This document shows positions 1-8,916 of a stretch of DNA of 64,000 nucleotides, in pieces. The notes beneath the pieces are model-generated. The model searched no databases, was not told where the DNA came from, and worked only from the letters and a program-made list of their open reading frames with translations. The translations under genes were made by a program, and so were the position numbers. How positions within the stretch are numbered: the stretch's first letter is position 1; every line of letters begins with the position of its first letter. The stretch spans positions 496,001-560,000 of the forward strand of contig NZ_JAUHJR010000002.1 in NCBI RefSeq assembly GCF_030412915.1, in the 5' to 3' direction. The stretch comes from Nocardioides abyssi. GTDB taxonomy: Bacteria > Actinomycetota > Actinomycetes > Propionibacteriales > Nocardioidaceae.

Positions 1-385
1 GGTCCAGCGGCTCGCCCTCGCGCAGCAGCGCGGAGAGCGGCTGCCCGTCGACCAGCTCCATCACCAGGTAGGGCCGGGGCACACCCGAGCCGTCGGCGGC
101 CGCGGCCTCGCCGAAGTCGTAGACGGCGGCGACGCCGGGGTGGTGCAGCGACGCCGCGTGGCGGGCCTCGGTCTCGAACCGGGAGCGGAACGTCGCGTCG
201 TCGGCGTACTCGGTCTTGAGCACCTTGACCGCGACCTCGCGGCCGAGGGTCTCGTCGGCGGCGCGCCACACCTCGCCCATGCCGCCGGTGGCGATCCGGC
301 TCACCAGCCGGTAGCGGTGGGCGTCGTCGGCGTACCGACCGCCCTCCGGCGCCGGGGTCCCGAACGACTGCGTCGGGTCGGTCAC
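1..385 (-). CDS. pknA: Ser/Thr protein kinase PknA, N-terminal part (cut by window edge)
   Basis: The first 128 residues of a eukaryotic-type Ser/Thr kinase are visible; the rest lies before base 1. Reading starts at a GTG (bases 385-383) that overlaps the pbpA stop as GTGA, so the two genes are translationally coupled. Visible kinase features are the glycine-rich loop IATGGMGEVWRA, the ATP-anchoring Lys in VAVKVLK, the helix-C Glu in FETEARHAASLHHPGV, and the hinge LVMELVDGQPLS. By its place after pbpA in the conserved actinobacterial cluster it is PknA, a membrane kinase controlling cell shape and division. PknB would be expected next, outside the window. The call is firm from motifs and context. 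Confidence 0.9.
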   Translation of the reverse strand, partial: MTDPTQSFGTPAPEGGRYADDAHRYRLVSRIATGGMGEVWRAADETLGREVAVKVLKTEYADDATFRSRFETEARHAASLHHPGVAAVYDFGEAAAADGSGVPRPYLVMELVDGQPLSALLREGEPLD

Positions 386-1854
386 TGACGGATCACCGCT
401 TCCATGACGGCCTTCGCGATCGGGCCACCGAGGGTGCCGCCGGCGATCTCGGAGCGCGAGATCTCGGCGTTCTCGATGACGACCGCGACGGCGACGTCCT
501 CGTCGGGGGCGAAGGAGACGAACCAGGCGTACGGCGGCCGGTCGGGGTCGCCGCTCTGCGCGGTGCCGGTCTTGCCGGCCACCTCGACGCCCTGGATCGC
601 CGCGGGGGAGGCCGTGCCGTTCTCGACGGTGGAGACCATCAGCTCGGTCACCTCGTCGGCGGTCTGCGGCCGGACGGCCTGGGACAGCTCGGTCGGCTCG
701 GTCTTGTCCAGCACCTCGTAGTCGGCCGACTGGACCTCGTCGACGACATAGGGGCGCATGACGACGCCGCCGTTGGCGAGGCCGGCGACGACCATCGCCA
801 TCTGCAGCGGGGTCGCGCGCACCTCGAACTGGCCGATGCCGGTCTGGCCGAGCTGCGCGGCGTCGAGCTCGTCGGGGTAGACCGAGCGGGCCTGCGGGCG
901 GAGGTCCTGCAGGTAGTCGCTGTTGAACCCGAACGCCTCGGCGGTCTCGAGCATCTGCTCGGCGCCGACCTCGCCGGCGAGCGCGGCGAAGGTGGTGTTG
1001 CAGGAGTTCTCCATCGCCAGGGTGAACGGGATCCGGTCGGTGCCGCAGGCGCGGCCCTCGTTGTCGATCAGGCCGGTCTCGCCGCTGGTCAGCGGCAGCT
1101 GGTAGGTCGCGCCGCCCGGCACCTGGTCGTCGGCGGTGTAGAGGCCGGCCTCGATCGCGGCGGCCGCGGTGAGCACCTTGAACGTCGACCCCGGCGGCAG
1201 CGTGGTCTGGATGGCGCGGTTGAGCAGCGGCTGCCCGGGGTCCCCGCTGAGCCGCTCCCAGGTGTCACGCACGCCGGTGAAGTCGTGGGAGGAGAGCTTG
1301 TTGGGGTCGTAGGTCGGCAGCGAGACCATGGCCAGCACCTTGCCGCTGCTGGGCTGCAGCGCCACCACCGACCCGCGGGTGCCCTGGCCGAGCGCGGTCA
1401 GGCCGGCGTACGCCGCGTCCTGGGCCGCCGGGTCGATCGTGAGCTGGACGTTGCCGCCCTCGGACTCGTCGTTGCTGACCAGGTCGACCAGCTTGGTGAC
1501 GAACAGCCGGGAGTCCTCGCCGGACAGCACGTCGTTCTGGCTGCGCTCGATCCCGCTCGCGCCGTACTGGTAGGCGAAGAACCCGGTGAGCGGGGCGTAC
1601 TTGAACGGCTGGGGGTAGGTGCGCTGGAACTCGAACCGGTCCTCGGACGGCTTGCTCACCGCGACCGAGTCGCGCCCGACCAGCACCGCCCCGCGCTCGC
1701 GGGAGTACGCCGCGTCGATCACGCGCCGGTTGCGCTGGTCGTCGTTGAGGTCGCCGGCGGCGTGGTACTGCAGGTAGGTCGCGTTGACCATCAGCCCGAC
1801 GAACAGCAGCAGGCAGAAGATCGCGATCGTGCGGATCGGCTTGTTCATCGTCAT
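382..1854 (-). CDS. pbpA: Penicillin-binding protein 2-type transpeptidase PbpA
   Basis: This 490-residue class B penicillin-binding protein cross-links peptidoglycan outside the membrane. An N-terminal membrane anchor (about residues 8-28, IAIFCLLLFVGLMVNATYL) precedes the dimerisation region. The transpeptidase motifs are all present: STFK with the acylated Ser near residue 222, SCN near residue 285, and KTGTAQ near residue 428. It overlaps rodA by an ATGA at 1851-1854 and pknA by a GTGA, in the usual order of the actinobacterial growth and division operon. RodA and PbpA are expected to act as a polymerase/cross-linker pair regulated by the kinase and phosphatase encoded beside them. Confidence 0.95.
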   Translation of the reverse strand: MTMNKPIRTIAIFCLLLFVGLMVNATYLQYHAAGDLNDDQRNRRVIDAAYSRERGAVLVGRDSVAVSKPSEDRFEFQRTYPQPFKYAPLTGFFAYQYGASGIERSQNDVLSGEDSRLFVTKLVDLVSNDESEGGNVQLTIDPAAQDAAYAGLTALGQGTRGSVVALQPSSGKVLAMVSLPTYDPNKLSSHDFTGVRDTWERLSGDPGQPLLNRAIQTTLPPGSTFKVLTAAAAIEAGLYTADDQVPGGATYQLPLTSGETGLIDNEGRACGTDRIPFTLAMENSCNTTFAALAGEVGAEQMLETAEAFGFNSDYLQDLRPQARSVYPDELDAAQLGQTGIGQFEVRATPLQMAMVVAGLANGGVVMRPYVVDEVQSADYEVLDKTEPTELSQAVRPQTADEVTELMVSTVENGTASPAAIQGVEVAGKTGTAQSGDPDRPPYAWFVSFAPDEDVAVAVVIENAEISRSEIAGGTLGGPIAKAVMEAVIRQ

Positions 1855-3254
1855 GGCAGGCGCACCACCTGGGTGGTCTCGGCGGCCGAGGCGTCCTCAC
1901 CGGCGCTGTCGCCGACCGACGGCGCGGGCCGGCGGGCCAGGTCGGAGATGCGCAGCACCAGGGCGATGATCACCCAGTTGGCCACCAGCGAGGAGCCGCC
2001 GTAGGAGAGGAACGGGGTGGTCAGGCCGGTCAGCGGGATCAGCCGCATCACGCCGCCGACGACGACGAAGACCTGGAGGGCGAAGACGCTCGCGAGACCG
2101 GTGGCGACCAGCTTGCCGAAGCCGTCGCGGGAGATCAGCGCCGCGCGCAGCGCCCGTTCGACGATGAGGCCGTAGAGGAGCAGCACGGCCATGACGCCGG
2201 TCAGGCCCAGCTCCTCACCGATCGCGCCGATGATGAAGTCGGACTCCGCATAGGGGATGCGCTCGGGGTTGCCCTCGCCGAAGCCGCGGCCCAGCAGCCC
2301 GCCCCACGCCATCCCGAAGAGCGACTCGACCAGCTGGTAGCTCTGGTCGGACGTGCCCTCGCCGTAGTAGGCGAACGGGTCGAGCCAGATGTCGACGCGC
2401 GTGCGCACGTGGCCGAAGAGCCGCCAGGCCACCAGCGCGCCGCCGAGGAACATCGCCGAGCCCACGACCAGCCAGCCCGGCCGCTCGGTCGCGACGTAGA
2501 GCATCACCAGGAACAGGCCGAAGAAGAGCAGGCTCGAGCCGAGGTCGCGCTGGAAGACCAGGACGCCGAGGCTGACCAGCCACATCGCCAGGATCGGGCC
2601 GAGGTCGCGGCCGCGGGGCAGGTCGACGACCAGCAGCCGCCGGCCGGCCAGGGCCAGCGCGTCGCGGTGGAGCACGAGGTAGCCGGCGAAGGTGATGACG
2701 AGCAGCACCTTGGCGACCTCGCCGGGCTGGAAGCTGAACGGGCCGACGCCGATCCAGATCCGCGCGCCGTTGATGGTCTTGCCCAGGCCCGGCACCAGCG
2801 GCAGGAGCAGCAGCACGATCGCCGCCAGCCCGCTGGTGTAGGTGAACCGGGTCAGCACCCGGTGGTCGCGGAGCACCACGAGCGTGCCGACGAACAGCAC
2901 CACCCCGAGCGTCATCCAGGTCAGCTGCTGGCGGGCGAAGGTGGTGCCGTCGGCCAGGTCGAGGCGGTGGATGACCGCCAGCCCCAGGCCGTTGAGCGCA
3001 GCGACGACCGGCAGCAGGACCGGGTCGGCGTACGGCGCCACGAACCGGATCACCACGTGCGCGGCCACCACCAGGCCGGCCAGCCACCCGCCGTACCCCA
3101 GGAGGTCGACGGGCACCTCGCCCTCGACGCCGATGCCGACGGCGGCGTACGCCCCGATGCCCACGGCGAGCGCGAGGACGAGCAGGAACAGCTCCGCCCC
3201 CCGCCGGCGGCGGTGGACGAAGCCCATGATCGCGCCCTGCTGACCGGCGGCCAT
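1851..3254 (-). CDS. rodA: SEDS peptidoglycan polymerase RodA (FtsW/RodA family)
   Basis: A 467-residue polytopic membrane protein of the SEDS family, which polymerises glycan strands from lipid II. About ten hydrophobic segments are seen, starting at AELFLLVLALAVGIGAYAAV. Family signatures include FSFQPGEVAKVLLV, FQRDLGSSLLFF and FIIGAIGEELGL. The reading frame stays open far upstream, but that part is a shadow of pstP. The start chosen is the ATG at 3254, which overlaps the pstP stop as TGATG. A second ATG nine codons further in (3227) is possible. The C-terminal tail after the last helix is polar and cytoplasmic. Confidence 0.93.
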   Translation of the reverse strand: MAAGQQGAIMGFVHRRRRGAELFLLVLALAVGIGAYAAVGIGVEGEVPVDLLGYGGWLAGLVVAAHVVIRFVAPYADPVLLPVVAALNGLGLAVIHRLDLADGTTFARQQLTWMTLGVVLFVGTLVVLRDHRVLTRFTYTSGLAAIVLLLLPLVPGLGKTINGARIWIGVGPFSFQPGEVAKVLLVITFAGYLVLHRDALALAGRRLLVVDLPRGRDLGPILAMWLVSLGVLVFQRDLGSSLLFFGLFLVMLYVATERPGWLVVGSAMFLGGALVAWRLFGHVRTRVDIWLDPFAYYGEGTSDQSYQLVESLFGMAWGGLLGRGFGEGNPERIPYAESDFIIGAIGEELGLTGVMAVLLLYGLIVERALRAALISRDGFGKLVATGLASVFALQVFVVVGGVMRLIPLTGLTTPFLSYGGSSLVANWVIIALVLRISDLARRPAPSVGDSAGEDASAAETTQVVRLP

Positions 3255-4705
3255 CAGGGCGACTCCGGTCCGACCGCGGTGTCCCCGTCGGTGCCGGGGG
3301 TGCTGCTCGTCGTGGCCGTGGGCTCGTCGTCCGAGGCGGGGCCCGGGGGTGCGGGCCGAGCGGACTCCTGGGCGGACCCCGCGCCGGACTCCTGGGTGGG
3401 CTGCTGGGTGGACTGCTGGGCGGACTCGGGGCGCTGCTTGGCGGCGAGGTTGTCCACGGCGCGGCGGGCGTCGTCGAGGTCGCCGACCTCGATGCCCTCG
3501 CGCACCTTGCCGGCGTCGAAGTCCGAGAGCCGGTCGACGGTGACGTCGGTGGTCTCGAAGGGCTCGTTGAGGGAGACGCCCGGCACCTCGGTGTTGAGGC
3601 CGCGGAAGATGACGACGGTGCCGTCCTCCTCGCCGACGAAGTACTGGTGCTGGCTCCACGACCAGGCCGCGGCCGCGACGACCCACACCAGGCCGGCCAG
3701 CACGAGCAGCGCGAAGACCGGTCGCAGCCACGCCAGCCGGCGCGGGGGACGGGGGGCGTAGCGGGCCGCCTCCGGGTCGATCGGGTCCGAGGGGATCGCG
3801 AACGGGACGTCGTCGGGCACGTCGGCCGGCACCGGGTCCAGCTCGCCGGTGTCGCCGGAGCGGTGGCCGCGGAACAGCCCGCCGGGCTTGGCGCCCCGCA
3901 CCGGCCTGCGGCGCAGCTCGCTCGCGGCGCCGACGAGCATCGGCTCCAGCTCGGCGTACGCCGCGTCGGCGCCGGCCTGCTCGTCGGTGACGACGTCGGC
4001 GACGATGCAGGTGACGTTGTCGGAGCTGCCGGCCTCCAGGCTGGCGCGCACCAGCTCGACGGCGGCGAAGTCCGGCGACCCGCTGCCGAGGATGTCGCCG
4101 AGCCGCGGGTCGTCCAGCACGCCACTCGCGCCGTCGCTGCACAGCAGCAGCCGGTCGCCGGCGACCAGCTCGATGAGGAAGAGGTCGGGGTCGACGTCGC
4201 CGGGACCGCCGAGGGCCTTGAGGATCAGGTTGCGGTGCGGGTGGACCCGCGACTCGGCCTCGGTGATCCGGCCCTCGTCGATGAGGCTCTGCACGAACGT
4301 GTGGTCCTTGGTGAGCTGCGAGAGCTCGCCGTCGCGCCACAGGTAGGCCCGGCTGTCGCCGACGTGGCCGACACCGATCCGCGCGCCGTCGAAGAGCGCG
4401 ACGGTCGCGGTGGTGCTGGTGCCGTTGAGGGTGGGGTCCTCGTCGACCAGGTCGTTGATCCGGTCGTGCGCGCGGTGCAGCGCCCCGGAGACCAGCCCGA
4501 GGAGGTCGTCGGGCTCGCCGGTCGGCTGCTCGTCGAGCCGGCGCAGCTGCGAGACGGCCGTGCTGGAGGCGATGTCGCCGCGCGCCGCGCCGCCGACGCC
4601 GTCGCAGACGGTGAGCAGCCAGGGGCCGGCGTACCCGGAGTCCTGGTTGTCCTTGCGGACCCGGCCGACGTCGGAGATCGCCGACCAGTGCAGGAGCAGG
4701 CTCAC
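3254..4705 (-). CDS. pstP: PP2C-type Ser/Thr phosphatase PstP
   Basis: A 483-residue membrane-anchored PPM phosphatase that reverses PknA/PknB phosphorylation. Residues 1-245 carry the metal-binding motifs SDVGRVRKDNQDS, CDGVGGAARGD, VGHVGDSRAYLW, LLLCSDGASG and DNVTCIVADV. A juxtamembrane linker, one transmembrane helix (about 328-350, FALLVLAGLVWVVAAAAWSW) and an extracellular domain with a Ser/Gln/Pro-rich end follow. The start is a GTG overlapping the fhaB stop as GTGA; a longer frame to 5137 exists but would duplicate fhaB. It is the hub of the operon, since its substrates include the neighbouring FHA proteins and cell-wall enzymes. Confidence 0.94.
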   Translation of the reverse strand: MSLLLHWSAISDVGRVRKDNQDSGYAGPWLLTVCDGVGGAARGDIASSTAVSQLRRLDEQPTGEPDDLLGLVSGALHRAHDRINDLVDEDPTLNGTSTTATVALFDGARIGVGHVGDSRAYLWRDGELSQLTKDHTFVQSLIDEGRITEAESRVHPHRNLILKALGGPGDVDPDLFLIELVAGDRLLLCSDGASGVLDDPRLGDILGSGSPDFAAVELVRASLEAGSSDNVTCIVADVVTDEQAGADAAYAELEPMLVGAASELRRRPVRGAKPGGLFRGHRSGDTGELDPVPADVPDDVPFAIPSDPIDPEAARYAPRPPRRLAWLRPVFALLVLAGLVWVVAAAAWSWSQHQYFVGEEDGTVVIFRGLNTEVPGVSLNEPFETTDVTVDRLSDFDAGKVREGIEVGDLDDARRAVDNLAAKQRPESAQQSTQQPTQESGAGSAQESARPAPPGPASDDEPTATTSSTPGTDGDTAVGPESP

Positions 4706-5187
4706 TTCCGCAGCTCCAGGATGGTCTTCCCGATCCGCACCTGGGTGCCGAGGGTGACCGTCGTGGGCTGCGTGATCCGCACGCTGCCGATGTAGGTGCC
4801 GTTGGTGGACCCGAGGTCCTCGACGAACCACTCGTCGCCCGACGCGGCGATCCGCGCGTGCCGGGTGGAGACGTAGTCGTCGTCGAGGCGGATCGCGGCG
4901 TCGGTGCCGCGGCCGATGAGGATCGGCGCCTGGTCGAGCTCGGCGCGCTCGCCGACGTTGCTGCCCTCGGTCACCACGACGTGGGTCGGGGAGCCGCGGC
5001 GCTTGGTCGGCTTGGTCTTGGTCTTGCTCCTCGGCGCGCGGCCGCGCGGCTCGGCGGCGCCGCGAGCGGCCTCGGGCACGCGCGCTCCGAACATGTCGGA
5101 GCGGATCACCGAGATCGCCGAGAGCACGAAGATCCACAGGATGGCCAGGTAGGCGACCCGGATGAGGAAGAGCGTCAGCTCAGACAT
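4702..5187 (-). CDS. fhaB: FHA-domain protein FhaB/FipA
   Basis: A 161-residue protein with an N-terminal membrane helix (LFLIRVAYLAILWIFVLSAISV), a basic linker, and a C-terminal forkhead-associated domain that binds phosphothreonine. The FHA core is clear: ILIGRGTDAAIRL, STRHARI and DLGSTNGTYI hold the conserved Gly-Arg, Ser-x-x-His and Asn-Gly. It overlaps fhaA by 8 bp and pstP by 4 bp. In mycobacteria the equivalent protein (FipA) links kinase signalling to the divisome; the same role is inferred here from position and architecture. Confidence 0.9.
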   Translation of the reverse strand: MSELTLFLIRVAYLAILWIFVLSAISVIRSDMFGARVPEAARGAAEPRGRAPRSKTKTKPTKRRGSPTHVVVTEGSNVGERAELDQAPILIGRGTDAAIRLDDDYVSTRHARIAASGDEWFVEDLGSTNGTYIGSVRITQPTTVTLGTQVRIGKTILELRK

Positions 5188-5908
5188 CCCAGGCGTCCTC
5201 CTCGACGACGCGGACCGTCAGGGTCGTGCTGCCGATGCGCACCTGGGCGCCGTCGTGCAGCACCGACCGGCCCATCTTCTGGCCGTCGACGAGCATGCCG
5301 TTGGTGGAGCCGAGGTCGCGCACCTCGACGCGGACGGTCTCGTCCTCGCCCCGCCGCTCGGTCGTCACGACGAACTCCACGTGCCGGCGGCTCACGCCGG
5401 GGTCGTTGATCCGCACGTCCGCCTCGGTGCCGCGCCCCACGACCACGCCCGGCGGGTGCAGCGGCTGGGTGGTGCCGTTGACCTCGAGCACGGCCCGCGC
5501 GCGGCGTACCTGGGTGTGCGTGGCGTTGCCCGTCACCCGCGCCTGCGCGCGGCTGCGGATGCGGAAGCGGCCGGTCGTCAGGTCGTCGGCCGGCTCGAAC
5601 TCGACGTGCACCGGCCCCGGGAAGACGTAGCCCTGGCTATCGGCGTGCTCCTGCAGCTGACCGACCAGCTCGCCGGCCATCGCGGTGTCGTACGGCGCCA
5701 GCCGCTCCAGGTCCGGCGCGGACAGCTCGACGTGGAAGTCGTTGGGCACCAGGCGCCGGTCGCGGGAGAGGATCTGGGCGTTGTTGTCCACCTCGCGCTG
5801 CAGCGCGGCCGCGATCTCGACCGGCTGCACCGCCGACCGGAACGCCTTGGCGAAGGCGCCGGAGATCATCTGCTCGAGCCGCTGCTCGAGACGGGAGAGT
5901 CCGCCCAC
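5180..5908 (-). CDS. fhaA: FHA-domain protein FhaA (DUF3662-FHA)
   Basis: A 242-residue cytoplasmic adaptor. The N-terminal DUF3662 domain (SRLEQRLEQMISGAFAKAFR to about residue 120) is joined by a short linker to a C-terminal FHA domain with VVVGRGTEADVRI, VSRRHVEF and DLGSTNGMLV. FhaA in mycobacteria binds the phosphorylated pseudokinase domain of MviN/MurJ and restrains peptidoglycan synthesis. The start is a GTG at 5908 with a strong GGAAGGAGG ribosome site about 11 nt upstream. It is the first gene of the minus-strand operon, so the operon promoter should lie between it and the tRNA (5909-6099). It is shorter than many homologues because the interdomain linker is short. Confidence 0.92.
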   Translation of the reverse strand: MGGLSRLEQRLEQMISGAFAKAFRSAVQPVEIAAALQREVDNNAQILSRDRRLVPNDFHVELSAPDLERLAPYDTAMAGELVGQLQEHADSQGYVFPGPVHVEFEPADDLTTGRFRIRSRAQARVTGNATHTQVRRARAVLEVNGTTQPLHPPGVVVGRGTEADVRINDPGVSRRHVEFVVTTERRGEDETVRVEVRDLGSTNGMLVDGQKMGRSVLHDGAQVRIGSTTLTVRVVEEDAWDV

Positions 5909-6099
5909 GTCCCGCCGCCTCCTTCCAGGTCGCTTCGATCGTTCGGCCGCCGCGCCGGACGGTCATCCGGGCAGGGCCGACCGGCCTGCCGGCCGCCGGG
6001 TCGCGACCGATCGTAACCATGTCGGCTCCCCGCGGCTCGCACCCTCCGTTCCCGGTTTGGTCGGACATCACGCGCTGGGCTAACCTTGCGGCGCTTCAC

Positions 6100-6183
6100 G
6101 CGCGAGTGGCGGAATAGGCAGACGCGCACGGTTCAGGTCCGTGTGCCCGAAAGGGCGTGGGGGTTCAACTCCCCCCTCGCGCA
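6100..6183 (+). tRNA. leuT: tRNA-Leu (anticodon CAG)
   Basis: An 84-nt leucine tRNA without encoded CCA. The acceptor arms are GCGCGAG (6100-6106) and CTCGCGC (6176-6182). The anticodon stem CACGG/CCGTG encloses a TTCAGGT loop with anticodon CAG, and a long variable arm (GCCCGAAAGGGC) marks it as class II. The T arm is GGGGGTTCAACTCCCCC. A tRNA-Leu beside fhaA is also the arrangement in Mycobacterium tuberculosis (leuT). Its 3' end from 6162 is the integration core of the island; because the inserted DNA restores the same sequence, the tRNA stays intact. Confidence 0.96.
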
Positions 6184-6186
6184 CGT
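6162..6186 (+). repeat. attL core repeat, copy 1 (tRNA-Leu 3' end)
   Basis: 25 nt beginning GGTTCAACTCCCCCC and ending TCGCGCACGT, covering the T arm and acceptor 3' strand of the tRNA. It is identical over all 25 nt to 39655-39679, and over 24 nt to 29857-29880. Confidence 0.9.
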
Positions 6187-6187
6187 G

Positions 6188-6213
6188 AGTGGCCCCGGGG
6201 ATGACCTGGGGCT
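6188..6213 (+). terminator. Hairpin just inside attL, possible substitute tRNA terminator
   Basis: GCCCC (6192-6196) pairs with GGGGC (6208-6212), followed by TTTA. It sits where the native tRNA terminator would be. Similar hairpins follow the other two core copies (29889-29911 and 39689-39716). Confidence 0.5.
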
Positions 6214-6257
6214 TTACTCATTTCCGGAGTTAGCCTGAGCCCCCAAGGGCGCACGAA

Positions 6258-6270
6258 GGGTGCACCAGCC
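6258..6270 (-). repeat. Candidate integrase arm site, left end
   Basis: GGGTGCACCAGCC is the exact reverse complement of GGCTGGTGCACCC found near both right ends (29740-29752 and 39538-39550). Such end-proximal inverted repeats are typical arm-type binding sites for tyrosine recombinases. The role is inferred. Confidence 0.45.
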
Positions 6271-6291
6271 TCTACTCGGAGAGGTTTGGAC

Positions 6292-7632
6292 GTGGCATAC
6301 ATCGAGAAGCGGCGCCGCACCGACGGCGGGATCTCGGCGCGCGTGAAGTGGCGCCTGGGAGGCACGCGGGACGGCGCGGTACAGCTCGAGGTCTTCAGCG
6401 CGGGCACCGACGCGCAGAACCTCGCCCGGGCCGAGGGCTTCAAGAAGATGGTGGACGCTGCCGGCCAGCGATGGCCAGACGGCTGGGTGAAGGGCGAGGG
6501 CTTCGTCCGACCAGCCAGCGAGGCAGATCCGCTCACTGAGCCGCCGCGTTTCGTTGACATCGGCGAGGAATACGTCCGCCAGATCGTCGACCTCTCGCCC
6601 GGCCAGCGCAAGCGCTATCTGGGCCACCTCCGCGTGCTTGAAGTAACCAGGATCCGAGGATCGCTGATCTTCACCAAGCCGGTCACGGCGATCAGCGAGG
6701 CAGACCTCAAGGACTGGTTGATCGACTGGGACCGGTCCCTCAAGACGAAGGCGAACTATCACGGCCTGATCCACGGAGTCTTCGGATACGCAGTCAAGCG
6801 CGGCTGGCTGTCGGCGAACCCTGCCGTCGGGACGGCCCCACGGATGTCCAGGGTGAAGCAGTCACGACCGGAGCTGCGGTTCCTTACGGAACGAGAACTG
6901 CAGCGTGCGGTCGAGCTGGCCGGACCCTACGCCGACCTCCTGACCGTGGCCGTGGGCACCGGCATGCGGTTCGGCGAACTCGGAGCTCTCTGGGTTTCCG
7001 ATGTGGACCTCGAGCGCCGCACAGTCCGAATCAACAAGGCGTGGAAGCGCAACGGAGAGGACGATGCCACTGACGTTCCAGGGTGGCTCGCCAAGCTGTT
7101 GAAGCCCAAGCACACGATGCGCGACCACCACTTGGGCGTGCCCAAGACAACCAAGTCGCGCCGGACGATCACCATCTCGCCCGCCCTGGTCACCGTCTTG
7201 CGCAAGCGCATTGAAGGCAAGGCTGCTGATGACTTCGTGTTCGTTTCAAACGCTGGATACCCGCTGCACAACGGGGACTTCAGCACGCACGTGTGGCGAA
7301 AGCTGATGACGGCGCTCGAGGCCGAAGGCATTGCTCGATTCCGATTCCATGACCTGCGGCATACCCACGTCGCGTGGTTGGTGGCTGGCGGCGCGCCCTT
7401 GCCTCACATCCAGGCCCGGTTAGGGCATGAGTCGATCACGACGACGATCGACACCTATGGCCACCTGCTCCCAGCTGGTGACGAACTCATCTCCGGCATC
7501 ATCGACACTGCATTGACCGGAGGGACGATCCGCCCCGGCCCTGGATCGTCGATGGGAAAGAAGGGCAAGGGAAAGAAGTCCGAGAAGCGCACCAAGCCGG
7601 CTCGGGATCAGGGTGAACCGTCACGGGTTTGA
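6292..7632 (+). CDS. int: Tyrosine site-specific recombinase (island integrase)
   Basis: A phage-type tyrosine integrase of about 446 residues with an arm-binding N-terminus (AYIEKRRRTDGGISARVKWR), a core-binding SAM-like domain (about 85-190), and a catalytic domain. Catalytic residues are visible: Arg in TGMRFGELGALW (near 225), HDLRHTHVAWL (near 353), and LGHESITTTIDTYGH with the nucleophile Tyr near 389. The GTG at 6292 has GGAGAGG 7 nt upstream; a TTG at 6286 is the alternative start. The stop lies inside the inverted repeat of the next insertion sequence (from 7613), so the last few residues come from the IS and the native C-terminus is slightly altered. It is the only recombinase gene for either tandem element. 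Confidence 0.93.
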   Translation: MAYIEKRRRTDGGISARVKWRLGGTRDGAVQLEVFSAGTDAQNLARAEGFKKMVDAAGQRWPDGWVKGEGFVRPASEADPLTEPPRFVDIGEEYVRQIVDLSPGQRKRYLGHLRVLEVTRIRGSLIFTKPVTAISEADLKDWLIDWDRSLKTKANYHGLIHGVFGYAVKRGWLSANPAVGTAPRMSRVKQSRPELRFLTERELQRAVELAGPYADLLTVAVGTGMRFGELGALWVSDVDLERRTVRINKAWKRNGEDDATDVPGWLAKLLKPKHTMRDHHLGVPKTTKSRRTITISPALVTVLRKRIEGKAADDFVFVSNAGYPLHNGDFSTHVWRKLMTALEAEGIARFRFHDLRHTHVAWLVAGGAPLPHIQARLGHESITTTIDTYGHLLPAGDELISGIIDTALTGGTIRPGPGSSMGKKGKGKKSEKRTKPARDQGEPSRV

Positions 7633-7666
7633 TGCCGCTTCCTTGTGAGTCAAGGAGGATGAGCAC

Positions 7667-7978
7667 ATGCCTAAGAAGGTGGATCCCGCTGTGAAGGAGC
7701 GGGCGATTCGGATGGTCGCGGAGCACCGCGGCGACTACAGGTCGTTGACCGCGGTCGCGCAGGTCGTGGCCGAGCAGCTCGGTCTCGGGAAGGAGACCGT
7801 GCGGCGGTGGGCGGTCCAGGCCGACATCGACGCCGGCGCCCGGCCCGGCGTGACGAGCGAAGAATCGGCTGAGATCAAGAAACTGAAGGCCGAGAACCGT
7901 CGACTGCGTGAGGACAACGAGATCTTGCGCAAGGCCTCGATTTTCTTCGCCGGGGAGCTCGACCCCCGCAACCGCTGA
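7667..7978 (+). CDS. IS3-family transposase OrfA (IS A)
   Basis: A 103-residue HTH protein (KKVDPAVKERAIRMVAEHRG, then TVRRWAVQADID) ending in a leucine-zipper helix (EIKKLKAENRRLREDNEILRKA). These are the DNA-binding and multimerisation parts of an IS3 transposase. The start has AAGGAGG about 8 nt upstream. OrfB begins 2 nt after its stop, so an OrfAB fusion would need programmed frameshifting near the end of OrfA. Confidence 0.9.
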   Translation: MPKKVDPAVKERAIRMVAEHRGDYRSLTAVAQVVAEQLGLGKETVRRWAVQADIDAGARPGVTSEESAEIKKLKAENRRLREDNEILRKASIFFAGELDPRNR

Positions 7979-7980
7979 TC

Positions 7981-8916
7981 ATGTCCTTCATCGAAGACAT
8001 GAGAGCCGAGGGCCACGCCGTCGAGTCGACCTGCCGGGTGCTCACCGCACACGGCTGCAGCGTCGCGGCGCGGACCTACAGGGCTTGGCGACGCTCGAAC
8101 CAGCCGGTCGCGGCCAGGACCGTCTCGGACGCGATGATCGTCGACGCCCTGCTTGCCACCGTCGGGACACCTGAGGGGCTCTACGGGCGGCGGAAGATGA
8201 CCGCGCACCTGCGCCGTCAAGGGCTGGACGTGGCGCACTGCACGGTGGACCGGTTGATGCGCGACCTCGGCATGAACGGCGTGCGCCGCGGCAAGAAACT
8301 GCGCACCACCATCCCCGGCCGTGACGGGCACCGGGCCGGTGACCTGCTGGACCGCGACTTCACCGCCACAGCGCCCAACACCAGGTGGGTCGCTGACTTC
8401 ACCTACGTCCGCACCTGGGCCGGGTTCGTCTACGTCGCGTTCGTCGTCGACTGCTTCGCCCAGCGGATCGTGGGCTGGCACGCCGCCACGACGAAGGTCA
8501 CCGACCTGGTGCTGACGCCGGTGCGGATCGCGATGTGGGACCGCGACCGCCACGGCCACCCGATCGAGCCCGGCACGCTGGTTTGTCACTCGGATGCGGG
8601 CAGTCAGTACACGTCGCTGCGGTACACCGAGCACCTCGCACTCGAGGGCATCGCGCCCTCGATCGGGACAGTCGGCGATGCCTATGACAACGGCCTCATG
8701 GAGTCCATCATCGGCCTGTACAAGACCGAGGCCATCGCCACCGACGTCTTCCACGAAGGTCCGTTCAAGACTCTCGTCGACGTCGAGTACGCCACCGCCG
8801 GCTGGGTCGACTGGTGGAACTACCGCCGCCTGCACTCCAGCATCGGCCAGATCCCACCAGCCGAGCACGAGCACGACTACTACGCTGCCCTCGACCGAGA
8901 GCCGCACCCCGTATAG
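7981..8916 (+). CDS. IS3-family transposase OrfB, DDE integrase (IS A)
   Basis: A 311-residue rve-type catalytic subunit. An HTH_21 region with YGRRKMTAHLRRQG precedes the RNase H-like core. The DDE triad is complete: WVADFTYV, CHSDAGSQYTS, and Glu in DNGLMESIIGLYKTE. The C-terminus has the usual WVDWWNYRRLHSSIG. It appears intact and possibly active. The closest paralogue in the window is the IS B OrfB on the other strand, with many shared motifs. Confidence 0.92.
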   Translation: MSFIEDMRAEGHAVESTCRVLTAHGCSVAARTYRAWRRSNQPVAARTVSDAMIVDALLATVGTPEGLYGRRKMTAHLRRQGLDVAHCTVDRLMRDLGMNGVRRGKKLRTTIPGRDGHRAGDLLDRDFTATAPNTRWVADFTYVRTWAGFVYVAFVVDCFAQRIVGWHAATTKVTDLVLTPVRIAMWDRDRHGHPIEPGTLVCHSDAGSQYTSLRYTEHLALEGIAPSIGTVGDAYDNGLMESIIGLYKTEAIATDVFHEGPFKTLVDVEYATAGWVDWWNYRRLHSSIGQIPPAEHEHDYYAALDREPHPV